Shown in pieces: positions 46,418 to 56,750 of a stretch of DNA of 64,000 bases (positions are counted from its first letter, which is position 1; every line of letters begins with the position of its first letter). Both the position numbers and the translations under genes were made by a program. The notes beneath the pieces were generated by a model. That model was not told the DNA's origin. It searched no databases and saw only the letters and a list, made by a program, of their open reading frames with translations. Source of the stretch: Limnanthes douglasii subsp. nivea (lineage: Eukaryota; Streptophyta; Magnoliopsida; Brassicales; Limnanthaceae); NCBI GenBank assembly GCA_036936605.1, contig JAUPFV010000002.1:252609305-252673304 (forward strand), in the 5' to 3' direction.

Positions 46418-46555
46418 CGCCACGCATTGGCGTGGTTGGTGGGTCGTACGCCATGCGTGTGGCGCCCTTTGGAATCCCCACGCCAACTGATGGCGTGGGC
46501 ACCCTGTATTTCGCCACGCATGTGGCGAACTCACGTTGTCCGGCGCCACACTAAT
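46418..46555. repeat. Array of five hairpins with CGCCA...TGGCG core (array 1)
   Basis: Examples: CCACGC-ATTG-GCGTGG (inside 46418-46435), CCCACGCCA-ACTGA-TGGCGTGGG (46477-46499, 9-bp perfect arms) and TTCGCCAC-GCAT-GTGGCGAA (46510-46529, 8-bp perfect arms). Two more have only the 5-bp core arms. Outer arm bases differ between hairpins but are complementary within each. ORFs on both strands here (46329-46639) are by-products. Confidence 0.88.
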
Positions 46556-46890
46556 GGCGAAATCCAGTTAACTATTCCGGAATGTCGGTTCAATTGGTTT
46601 AACTACTTCTTATGTGTTGCAGGATGTTACACAATGTGAAATTTCACTTGTTTCGGACTACGCTAATCATTTCATCATTTCACCACTTAAAATTTGTAAT
46701 GAATGTAAACTTTGGATGTTTTTGTTTGGATGTTTATCTTAAAAACAATCACACTTAAACTTCTTAATATGTCGATTGCATTAAAACATTACACTCTAAT
46801 CAAAGCATTACATAATTAGAAATACATAAGAAAATAACTTAAAACAAATGATAGATAAGCTAACCCTGAGTTAACATTTCACACTTAATT

Positions 46891-47334
46891 TTATTGAGTC
46901 GGGTAGTTCATTCCAAAAACGTCTTCATCAGTACTTCCTTCGGGAGTTGAATACGTTTCAACGGCGCTGGCAATTGCGTCGGCCATTTCTTGCTCCCTTT
47001 GTTGCGTCGCATGTGACACCATCTCCTGCGTAATTGTACCCTGGGATCCCATGTTGAATACTTTTTGGACATGTAAACGGGTCTCGTAAGCCAGTGACTC
47101 AATCTGTATAGTCATTGGCTTCAGATAAGCTAGCCTCTCGAACGCTTCTTCGCGTCCGCGTGGTTGGGGCATTAAGCATCCTAGACACGATGCCTCCCTA
47201 CCGTGGTTGAAGAACATTCTGCACAATACTGCATCGATGAAACCACGAATCTCCTCTTGCATCGTACCTTTGACGAAGTCAAATGCGCTTAGGAGGCTTG
47301 CATCTTCGTGCACGTTCCAGCCTGAATCACCCAT
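46891..47334 (-). CDS. Uncharacterised 147-aa protein, paralogue of 47693-48115
   Basis: Intact frame starting MGDSGWNVHEDASLLSAFDF. No signal peptide or membrane segment. Mostly helical look, with FVKGTM, a DAVLCRMFFNHGR motif, PRGREEA, and a polar, acidic C-terminus. The same order of motifs occurs in the next ORF, so the two are paralogues; conservation of reading frame despite strong divergence suggests selection on protein. I do not recognise the family. Downstream lies hairpin array 1; 46556-46890 holds nothing I can name. Could be an accessory gene of a transposon or a small plant-specific family. Confidence 0.6.
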   Translation of the reverse strand: MGDSGWNVHEDASLLSAFDFVKGTMQEEIRGFIDAVLCRMFFNHGREASCLGCLMPQPRGREEAFERLAYLKPMTIQIESLAYETRLHVQKVFNMGSQGTITQEMVSHATQQREQEMADAIASAVETYSTPEGSTDEDVFGMNYPTQ

Positions 47335-47692
47335 TGTTATAACTTAAATGTTTAGTTTCATAGTCAGATTCTAGTATTTATAGACTCGAATTCTGTGGTT
47401 CAATTCTAAAATAATTAGCGGGAAATGGTGTTTTTGTTCTCGCCTAAAACTTTTTGAGGCGGGAAACCATCATTTTATATGTTTTGAGGCGGGAAATACT
47501 TTTTTTATAATATCAAACATAAAGGAAAAAGTATCATACATGGACCGAAACATCAACGAGAGCACCAAAATATAGAAAACAGTATCATACAATCTGAAAC
47601 CCAAAATGATACGTTTGATACAAAATATAAATAAAACGATCTCACAACAAGGTGAGATTAACAACATTACATAGTGAAAATATAATTTCTTA
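47335..47692. other. Spacer between the paralogous ORFs
   Basis: AT-rich, with GAGGCGGGAAA at about 47456 and 47485 (direct repeat GTTTTGAGGCGGGAAA-like). A 91-codon minus-strand ORF at 47470-47745 is hydrophobic and low-complexity; I do not support it as a gene. Confidence 0.4.
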
Positions 47693-48115
47693 CTAGAAAC
47701 CGTACATTCTGTTCTCTGGAATATGTCCGAAGTTCGCAATGTCATCGTCTATCTCATCAACCTTACTTTCGATATGATCCAACATATGTCTGGTAACGTA
47801 ATCTGTCCTAAACAGGTTCCAATCAACAAGTGCTACTTGTTGAACTTTGTAAGGCAAGTTGGACAAAAGCTGAAGTGGTTCAGCTTTCGCATGATTGTAC
47901 CTGCTTTTGACTTCTTCACGACTACGTGGCGGCGGATTAGGATACTCCAAGCGTCCATAATCATAAAACATCCTACAAACCACTCGATCGAAAAAAGCAT
48001 CGGTCGTATCATCAGACATTGTTTGCTTAACAAACTTCACGGCCTGAAGCAACCGATGGTCTTCGTTGTCACAAAAGTCCATACCTAACTCCATAACCTG
48101 TAAATAGAAACGCAA
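47693..48115 (-). CDS. Uncharacterised 140-aa protein, paralogue of 46891-47334
   Basis: Open frame. The likely exon starts at 48097 after an acceptor TTTACAG (the VMELGMDFCDNEDH region); the seven preceding residues would be intronic. Shares FVKQTM, DRVVCRMFYDYGR, PPPRSREE and a YKVQQ segment with the 147-aa ORF. An upstream exon probably ends at a GTAAGT donor (intron 48635-48098, 538 bp), and hairpin array 2 lies entirely within that intron. Upstream exon sequence near 48640-48720 is open (GNSSRRNRKETGEISESKN) but I cannot fix its phase. Family not recognised. Confidence 0.6.
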   Translation of the reverse strand: MRFYLQVMELGMDFCDNEDHRLLQAVKFVKQTMSDDTTDAFFDRVVCRMFYDYGRLEYPNPPPRSREEVKSRYNHAKAEPLQLLSNLPYKVQQVALVDWNLFRTDYVTRHMLDHIESKVDEIDDDIANFGHIPENRMYGF

Positions 48116-48249
48116 ATGTGAAGGCGTGCTTGAAAATACTAAAACTCACTTGGATATCTGTTTTTGTTACAAAAATAGCTTAAACACATATGATCGACAC
48201 CAACAAACAATATGAAACCGGTCCCGGGCCATTCCGGTGACTGTAGCAT

Positions 48250-48540
48250 CACAGCGCCATCACTGTGGCGCAGAACCTAATACGAACGCCATACTGATGG
48301 CGTGTGACAAGGTCCCTACGCCGTCGTATGTGGCGTAGGGTTGGTTCCATACGCCAGGTCGAAGGCGTGGGATCCTGGCTATACGCCATCAGGAGGCGTA
48401 TAGCCAGGATCCCACGCCTTCGACCTGGCGTATGGAACCAACCCTACGCCACCCGATGGCGTAGGGATCCTGTTCTTCGCCCACGTGTGGCGAAGAACAG
48501 TTTCGCCATGGCAGAAGCTTTAAGCTTCTGCCATGGCGTA
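48250..48540. repeat. Array of nine hairpins with CGCCA/TGGCG core (array 2), including a 56-bp inverted repeat
   Basis: Successive palindromes: GCGCCA-TCACTG-TGGCGC, ACGCCA-TACTGA-TGGCGT, CCCTACGCC...GGCGTAGGG (48314-48340), the long inverted repeat 48332-48387 / 48395-48450 (56 bp, identical when reverse-complemented, loop ATCAGGA), CCCTACGCCA-CCCGA-TGGCGTAGGG (48442-48466), CTGTTCTTCGCC...GGCGAAGAACAG (12-bp arms, about 48470-48500) and CGCCATGGCAGAAGCTT-T-AAGCTTCTGCCATGGCG-type 17-bp arms (48504-48538). Predicted to lie inside an intron of the 140-aa gene. Confidence 0.92.
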
Positions 48541-48635
48541 CAGACAGCCCAAAAACCCACATTTTCTACAGATCTAGCCTAACTAAACCTCTCTAAACCT
48601 AACTAACCTATCTAACAACAACGAAATGAACTTAC

Positions 48636-49403
48636 AATAATTTTTCGATTCCGAAATCTCGCCCGTCTCCTTCCTGTTACGCCGACTAGAATTTCCGGTC
48701 ACGATTTCGGTTTGGATGGGTGCCGGTGGGTGTGGAAGAGTGGCCGAGAGAGGGGTGGGTTTCGGTTTAGGGGAGGGTTTCGGTCTAGGGGTGGGTTTCA
48801 GTTTTGGGGTGGGTAGAGAGAGAATCGGGTCGATTAGTATATGTATACTTTAGTTTAGTTCTAATTTATTTTTGTTTTAGTTTTTAGATTAGGTTAATTT
48901 AATTTAATTTAAGTTAGGTTAGACTTAAATTTTAGATTTATGTTTTTTTTAATTTAATTTAGCTTAGATTAGTTTTAATTTTTAGTTATAATTATAGTTA
49001 TATTTTTTATAATTTTTTTAGAGAGAAGGTAGAGCAAAGTTAGAGAATTTGAGTTTTTTTTTGAAATTATGATAACTTCGCGGAGTAAATTTGACTATTT
49101 ATACGATTTTGTAAGAGTAAAATCGTCAAACAAAATAACTTCACTGAGTAGTTTTTAAAAAAAATTATAAGTGACTTCGCAGAATAATTTTGGCCGTTTT
49201 TTTAGCAATTCCCTATATTGAATTATAGTGAACCGTGTTGATGTAAGACTCTAGACATCGGCCCAACAAACAAATACAACACAAATACGAGTACACCCTA
49301 GCAATATACAAAAGACAATCGTTTTTTACTACAGTTAAGGGAAGTTTGTTATTCCCACTATCATACTTGTAACAACCTTTGGATCTCTCTGTGTGTATAT
49401 GCT
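48636..49403. other. Upstream region of the 140-aa gene and AT-rich DNA
   Basis: 48636-48830 is GC-rich with GGGTTTCGGTTTAGGGG-like repeats and probably includes the first exon and leader. 48831-49200 is AT-rich with TTTAATTTAATTTAAG words. No further gene seen. Confidence 0.45.
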
Positions 49404-49489
49404 GCAACATCTAAAAATAGTGAATCAATATACGGATTATATAACGCTGCAACATGTAAAAATAGTGAATCAATATACAGATTATTAGT
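49404..49489. repeat. Tandem duplication, about 43 bp, two copies
   Basis: GCTGCAACATSTAAAAATAG, followed by TGAATCAATATAC and GATTAT, occurs at about 49400-49442 and 49446-49488. 49490-49924 is AT-rich without a gene. Confidence 0.8.
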
Positions 49490-49924
49490 CAAATATAAAA
49501 GATTTTCAATTTTAACTTAAACACTAAGTAAAAACATCAATACCCCAAGAACTCCTACCAGCCATGCTAATCAATTAAAGAATCATAAAGGAAAAATGAG
49601 CAGTAGCTCACAATAATATATAGAAGACTTTCCTCCACTTAAGACTATCTCAAATACAGAGAAAGAAATGAGCAAACAACATCAACATAGTCAGAAAAAG
49701 CCGTACAAAGAAGCGGTCAAACCCAAACAGAACAAGAAGAAAATTATTCATGAACAAACCAAGTGTATCTATCAAAGGGTACTACAAATCTATTCACTTT
49801 TTACAACGAGATAATTTTTTACTACTTGAAAACTCATACTTCACGTTAGTTGGGAAATTATGCCATTTAAGAACAATTTAAAATTAACTTGTAATTTCAA
49901 TATAACTACATGGGACCAGAGACA

Positions 49925-52890
49925 TATATTTATAGAATTGGACCTCATAGAAGACCTTGGCATTTTATGGAAAAAAATGTATGGCCGATGGGCCAGCATT
50001 TCAAGAGACTCGTAAAATAGGAGCCAGATTTCAACCCTAAAAAAATCCTAGTGACCCTTGTGTGGGTTATATTTCCTAAAATTCATGAGTACTTATATAA
50101 TAGGGATATCATAAACATTATATCTAAGACCTTAGGCAAACCATTAAATATTTGGATTCCTAGTAAAAATATTGCAAGATTCAATCACTGTCAAGCTTGG
50201 AGAGAGTTGGAGATATCCAAGCCTCTTAGTGATTTGTTTATTGACTTTGAACAACAAGATGGTTTCCGGTTGGATGTTATACATGAATATAAGCAAGTGT
50301 ACTCTTAAGGTTGTCTTCATCTTGGACATACTCTTAATCAAGGTAAAAATAATAATATTGAATCACAATATAGAATCATTAAAGATAACTAAGGACAAAC
50401 CGTTAAGGACCAACCTAAAAGTGCTAATGTTATTTGGATTCTTAAGCCTAAGATTAAATCCTTAATAATCAATAATGAAAATAAAAATAATAGTGATACT
50501 ATTCCAAATAGTATAAATACTATTATTAATAATCATCAAACTGTAAATCATGACACTATAGGAGCCCAAAGAATCAAAATTCGGTTGACAAATAACACTG
50601 AGCCAGTAGATGGAACAAATATAGAATTTATAGACGCTCTACCCTCAATAGAGCTTGGCAATAGGTTTATTTTTTTAAACGATTCTTCTGATGAAGATAG
50701 AACAAATGAATCTCTTAAACCAACCATGTCTGGTAGCTTACCATCCACCACGTCCTTCATACAACTTGAAGAAAACCTGGATTTTACATAGATTACTCCC
50801 AAAAACTCCAAAAGGACTAAATATAAAGAAAGAAGGAAAGGTTCTCAATGGCCCTCAAAAGGTAAAAACAAAACCACAATATCATTAGTTTTAAAAGACT
50901 ATATTTTTTTCTAAATTGGAAAAATAGTGGTATTGGCAATAAAAACACAATAAGAAGGTTAAAATCTATCGCAAGAACTAAAACCATAAACTTTCTAGCT
51001 TTACATGAACCTATGATTGTTGAAAATAAATTAATTTTAATCTTTAAAACTATTAATTTTCATCATGGAATTACAAACTTGAATAATAAAATTTGGGTAT
51101 TATGGAAAAATAACTTTAAAGTGGATGTTCGTTGCAATCATGAGCAACTTATCCATTTAAAATTTCACCACATTAACATAAAAATACTTCATGGCCACTA
51201 TAGTCTATGCCAAATGCTCAAGGATAAATAGAACCCCCTAGGGATAAAATGAGAGAGATTGCTAACAATCCACTTGGGTTGATTGTTATGGGAGACTTTT
51301 ATTGTATAACTAAAGCGTGAGAACAATTACCTTGCACTTCTTTGTGTTTAATAAGTCTTGATAACTTCAGAAACATAATATTAGATTCTAACCTTGATAA
51401 TACTGGATTTAATGGATCACCATACACATGGTCTAATAAAAGAAAATATAAAAGTTTAGATATAATTCTTATAAATAGTCAAATGAGGATTTTTTTTGAT
51501 AATATTCAAGTAAAGCACTGGGCCAGAACTCGTTCCTACCACTTCCCTATAACGATTACATTATCAAACAACTCTACAAAACCAAAAACTTCATTCAAAT
51601 TCTTATATATGTGTAAATTAAATCCCCAATTCAACCGGATCATTGAAGAGTCATGGGTGGCACCAATATGTGGTGTCCATTTCATGTTTTTTAGGAATCT
51701 CAACATATTGAAAGCTAAATTGATCAACTATTATTAACATTGATCTATATATTGTTGTAAAAGAATATTTTGGCAATAGAATAGTTGGTATCTTATAGGA
51801 TGACCTTTGGATAGAAGATAATAATAAATTTGGTTAATCCGCTGTTGAATATTACAAAGACATTTAACAAACTCATATATTTTTTATCAATTTGAAAATA
51901 CATTAAATATTATCCGTAATCTAGTCTCAAATTATGAAAATCAATATCTTATAGAAATTTCATCTGATATTGAAATTCATAATATGGTTAAGGGTCTTAA
52001 ATATAACACTGTTGTTGGCCCAGATGGGTTCAATGCGACCTTCTACCAAAGTTGTTGGACTGTTTTTTATATTGATCTCTGCCTTGTTGTAAAATAATAT
52101 TTTACTGGTGAAAATGCTTAAAGGTATTTACTTTACCGGTTTATGCTTAAACTTTAAAACTGAGAATCCAAAACAGTTGAAAAACTGTAGGCTTATTAGT
52201 TTTTGCATTGTTTTTAACAGACTGGTTTCTATGATTTTAAATGATGGATTGAGGATATTTCTCCCAAAAATCATCTTCCAAGAGCAATGATTATTTGTTC
52301 ATACAAGAAACATCCATGAACATATCCTTAATTCTCAAGAACTTATCCATGACTTAAACAAGAAGTCAAGAGGAAGAAACATTCTCTTAAAAGTTGACAC
52401 GACGAAAGCCTTTGATAAAATCTCTCACAATTTCATGTTAGATGTTTTTAAAGCATTTGGTTTTCACAAAATATTTGTTAATTTTATTAGCAATGTCATA
52501 AAAAATGTTTTATTTTCCATAATTATAATTGGTGAAACAAAAGGTTACTACAATGGCCTTAATGGTATTAGATAGAGAGATCCTATACCTCCCGACCTAC
52601 TTATCATTACAGAAGAATAGCTCATTGGAGGTATTAATCTACTTTCCAATAAATACCAACAAATGATGTACATAACAAGAAGAAACCTTAATATAAATTT
52701 CCTCACATTTGCTGATGACTTTGTCATCTACACAAATGGATCCAGAAAAAATATTAACAAATTAAACACCTTTTTTAATTTGATACCCAAAGTTATATGG
52801 TTACTCCATAAATAAAGTCAAATCAAGTTCGATTGTTTCAATAAAAATTAATAGTCAAAGAGTTAAAAGTATTGTATCTACAACTGGTTA
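49925..52890 (+). mobile_element. L1-type LINE, copy 2 (ORF1 and ORF2 remnants)
   Basis: ORF1 piece at 49925-50310 with VWVIFPKIHEYLYN and ISKTLGKPLNIW, resembling the DUF4283 domain of plant L1 ORF1. Endonuclease piece at 51342-51640 (NTGFNGSPYTWSNKRKYKSL). RT at about 52310-52760, with RNILLKVDTTKAFDKIS and LTFADDFVIYTNG, so the FADD catalytic motif is kept. Frameshifts and stops elsewhere. It extends further 5' than copy 1 but ends at the same place, fused to gypsy RT. Confidence 0.88.
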
Positions 52891-53509
52891 TAAGACTTAG
52901 AAAAATGGTACACACTTGTGCGAAAACCTTGATATAAATTTGTTCAATGCAATCAACCTTTCGATGAGTATCTGAACCTCTTTAGTGGATCTAAAAGGGT
53001 CTATAGTAAGTAATTCAATGAGTCGCACTGGTTCAACTTGAATATATTTCTCACTTAAAATACACCTCAATACATTTTCGAACCGTACTCCGAACGTGCA
53101 CTTCATCGGGTTTAACTTCAAATTGATAACTTTCAAATTGGAGAGGGTTTCTTTAAGATTGGACAAGTGATCCTCATATTTGAAGCCCTTTAACAACACA
53201 TCATCAATGTAGACTTCAACATTTCTTCTAATCTGACTGGCAAAAGCCTTTTTCACAAGGAGTTGGTAATTAGTTCTAGGATTCTTTAAACCGAAAGACA
53301 TAACATTACAAAAATGAAGACCCTATTTGTTATAAATGTGGCGTGATATTGATCCCTCAGATCCATTTGTATCCGACTGTACACAACAAATGTATTCATG
53401 ATTAACAGCTTGTTACTAGAAGTATAATCTATAAACTGATCTATTTGAGGGACATAGAATGAATATTTTAGAAAGGTTATATTTAGTTATGTGAAATCAA
53501 TACACATAT
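52890..53509 (-). pseudogene. Tat-lineage RT fragment fused to LINE copy 2
   Basis: Minus strand: MSFGLKNPRTNYQLLVKKAF, VEVYIDDVLLKG (YIDD kept), then ISRFSHKCVPFF ending at the LINE junction. Same family as fragment B (13426-13994). It stops at the LTR at 53510. Confidence 0.85.
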
Positions 53510-53876
53510 TGGTTTGGTTTATTTTGGGCTGGGGGTAGTCTGGTAAAGTGTTTTAGTAAGTTTGGGGTATTTTGTGTTTAGTGTGAGGAGTAGTGAGATA
53601 ATTGAGAAACTTGCTAGTATTAAATGTTGATCACCCTCATTAATGAGAGTGTTGGGGTATTTATACTCTTAATTAATGACCTATTGGCTTACCGGGTCAA
53701 GTTGTGAAACCGGGTCAAGTTTAAGGACCCATTAGTTTTTAAGTAGATTAGCAAATAGCTTAGTCAAAATGTGTTTTACATTTGTCCTGTTTGGATTTTT
53801 TAGTGGAGTGGTATGGTCTGAATTACCCCTGTCCGGATTATGTGGTAGGCTGTGACTGAAGTATCCGAACTCATCA
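53510..53876 (-). mobile_element. Tat LTR, diverged, without matching flanks
   Basis: On the minus strand it begins TGATGAGTTCGG and ends AAACCA; it contains the family blocks with GGGTCAAGT (as read on plus) and a TATA region near 53660. Flanking bases (CATAT left, GGCGC right) do not form a TSD, so one side has been rearranged. Confidence 0.75.
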
Positions 53877-56280
53877 GGCGCATTACCGGGAAACCAAAAG
53901 GCGACGTAAAAAGAACTAACCAAAGCCCTTAAGGAATCAACGTAAGGATAATCGACATGGAACATTAACCAAAGAGGGGCAGTCCCCCAAGAATTTGAAA
54001 TGAGACCCCTCAACCCTTAATTTTACATTTTATTATTTTCCTAATTCGTCTTGACAATCATTGTACTAAACTTATTTTAATCAATAAAAGCACATATTTT
54101 ATTTAAACTTTGTACAACTAAGTGTTTTATATACCGTGTTATAAAAAATTTCATGCCCCAACACGCTATCTGGACATCAATAAGTATATGCTAGACCAAT
54201 AACTTGCATGATACTCAAATCATAGTATAGAATGGGCAAGCTTACACACATGATGACAAAAAATAAGGGAGCCATCCACCTAAACTTGCAGGATACATAT
54301 TAAAACCAAGTGACAAAGTAATCTTCATGTTTCGTCCAAAGTACATGAGTTTGCCTACGCAATCCCTACTCCTGCTAGAAAGTAAAGGAGTACACGCATA
54401 ACAAGGACGCAATATACTAAGCATCAAGGTAAGAAGAACTAAGAGAAAGAAAACTAGGTATAGCTCATATCTTAGGATTTTACTTCATAACAAGAGATTG
54501 CTTAAGAAAGTTCGATGGTAAAGGAAAACAATGCTTTTATGAAAACAAAGAAGGGCCACACATGCACTATTAGATATAGAAAAACGAAGGCCAACTATGG
54601 CCACACTAAAACCAAAGAGAGCCACACACACTCTCAAAATTAAAACATCACACAGCAAAAGAAACAAGTTTACAAATTACAAAGAATAGAATGAACACCA
54701 ACAATGATCTATAATCAAACAGCATAGGACCTCTTTATGCCTCACTAGCCCTCATCGAGGAAAAACGATACTCGTGTGTCTTCAATTTACCTCGAGTTAG
54801 TTTCTTTAGAGTAAAAACATGAGAAGCACTCCCCTCGAACTGAGCCTTGCATGCGTCCACAGCTTGAGCCTCGAGATCCTTCACTTTTTTCTGGGCACAT
54901 GTCATTTTTTCCTCGACTGTACACTCAAGTGCTTCGAATAGAACAAATCCCTCACATATCCTCGCAATTCATTGATCTAAAAATTGATTGCGGGCCCATA
55001 TGAGGCAAAAACATAGTTGACTAAGAAGTTACGGTGTGAGAAACCTTTTTGTTAATCAACTCATCTCTGATATTTTTTACCCTCGAACGATATGATTTCT
55101 TAGAATTTTCTATGGAAATTGTGATCTTATTAAGCCCCGCAAACTCGTGGCGAATAACATGAGGGACATCGTAACGAATTTCATCCTTCCCCCATTCGTA
55201 TAGAATCCTTTTAAGTAGCGTAATACTCCTCCCCGATAACCATAACCAACGACATGCTTTTATTTTCCCATCTAATATTATTCAGGGCCTTATTGCTTTT
55301 AAATATAGCATTTTTCTTTTTCACACCCTTTCTTCGCTATAACTTTCCTTTCTCCACAGTTTGAGATCAAGTATCAACTGGAGGGCCGATGACGATGGCT
55401 TGGATATACAACATATAAGACTCACGTGCTTGTGTAAAATCTTGGTTAAGAGGTGGAAGCTCCTCGAACCTAAGACAATAGTGATGCTCGGATACATCGG
55501 GCGTATCATCTTGATAAGTACACTTGGATTCAAGAGATTTTGAGTATGGTGAAACTATGACGATGGGATACGCATTCACGGTCACTTGGTACGTGTCATT
55601 ACTTTGGGAAGATCCCTTTTGAAGACTCGACATATGAGGTAGAAAATCATACCATTAGATTTAATGAAGTTGGACGGTTGGAAAATATTTATTAGGTAAC
55701 AGTGAGGATGAATGATGTCAAAGTTGTGACTTTCGAGAAAATTAAGAAATTCGAGATGGAATCATGCGTAGAAATTGTTCTTATGAAGAGCCTTGACCCG
55801 TTTAGTCGCAAAATGATAATAAGATAAAATTATAAGATAAACAAAAGCCACGTAAGAATGAGGCAAAAAGCCCTTGCGTTGATGCATACAAGCCATGGAG
55901 AAGACCGAGAGAACATAGCTCATAGAAGCAAACAACCAATTACCACTCATAAAAAATAAACGAGGCCTTTATATCCTGTTAGACTGAGGTAAACAATGGG
56001 ATCGTAATAGTAAACCAACTAATGCTACATAATATCCGACGGATTTTAAGGACACACCACCAATTTGGGTTAAGTTGGTGCGGTGAGAAGTTGCCAATGA
56101 TAGCATTAGATAGAGTTATATCAAGATTCGAACATCGAATAACTATGTCTTCGAGAATGTTGTTCTCCTAGCGGATCTTAGACTCCTTAGTAGTGTCAAA
56201 TGTGTACTTGGGAAGACCACCTACGCCCAACCTTTAATGCCATACATTACGACACGAAGGGATACCCTCGCTAACAGTAA
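53877..56280. mobile_element. Pol-less Tat derivative, tail copy B
   Basis: Colinear with 18960-21600 (copy A). The minus strand carries the decayed aORF (about 56160-54650), including LNPNWWCVLKI at about 56070-56040 and pieces at 55950-55762 and 55533-55321. The head (gag-protease) is missing except for a short piece near 53920-53990. It ends in a fusion to the protease region of copy C at about 56280. Confidence 0.68.
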
Positions 56281-56750
56281 CATATTTTTCTCTCATAAGG
56301 ATCTCAAGGAGGTCATCTATCCACACGATGATGTCATCTTAATCATGGCCTACACAAGAGGATCTATAAATGTGTTGTTTAGTCTAGCTATAAAATAACG
56401 ACCTTTCAAGACTGTCATGTGCCCAACCTTCCATCTCGGGGTAGGCTTCAATAGCCAAGACACCATGCGTTTGAGAATGATGCTACTACATATGTTGAGG
56501 TTACTGAGTTTGTAGTGTTAGATATTCTAAACCCATACAACATGATCTCTGGCAGGCTATAGTTGGACAACTTCAAGGTTGTGACATATTCCTATTACTA
56601 GTGTTTGAAGTATGTATTTGGAATTGAAGTAAGCATCATACGGGGCAGCCAAAAGGGAATTCAACAAGACCTAGTAGAAGCTATTAAGGAATCAACCCAA
56701 GGATGATCGATATGAAACTCCAACCAAAGCAGGGAAAGTCCCCACGAATT
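56281..56750 (+). pseudogene. Protease-region remnant, head of derivative C
   Basis: Plus strand, similar to 18560-19020: the DLKEVIYPHDDV region, then FVVLDIL, and the EAIKES segment. No DTGSS loop left. Leads directly into tail C. Confidence 0.6.

Noticed and set aside
46329..46639. Several overlapping ORFs (HAWRxxx-type) around hairpin array 1
   Set aside because: They arise from the palindromic GC-rich array; codons simply translate the CGCCA/TGGCG words.
48304..48582. 92-codon plus-strand ORF in hairpin array 2
   Set aside because: Arg/Trp-rich translation of the palindromes; no family look, and the opposite strand has the better gene model.
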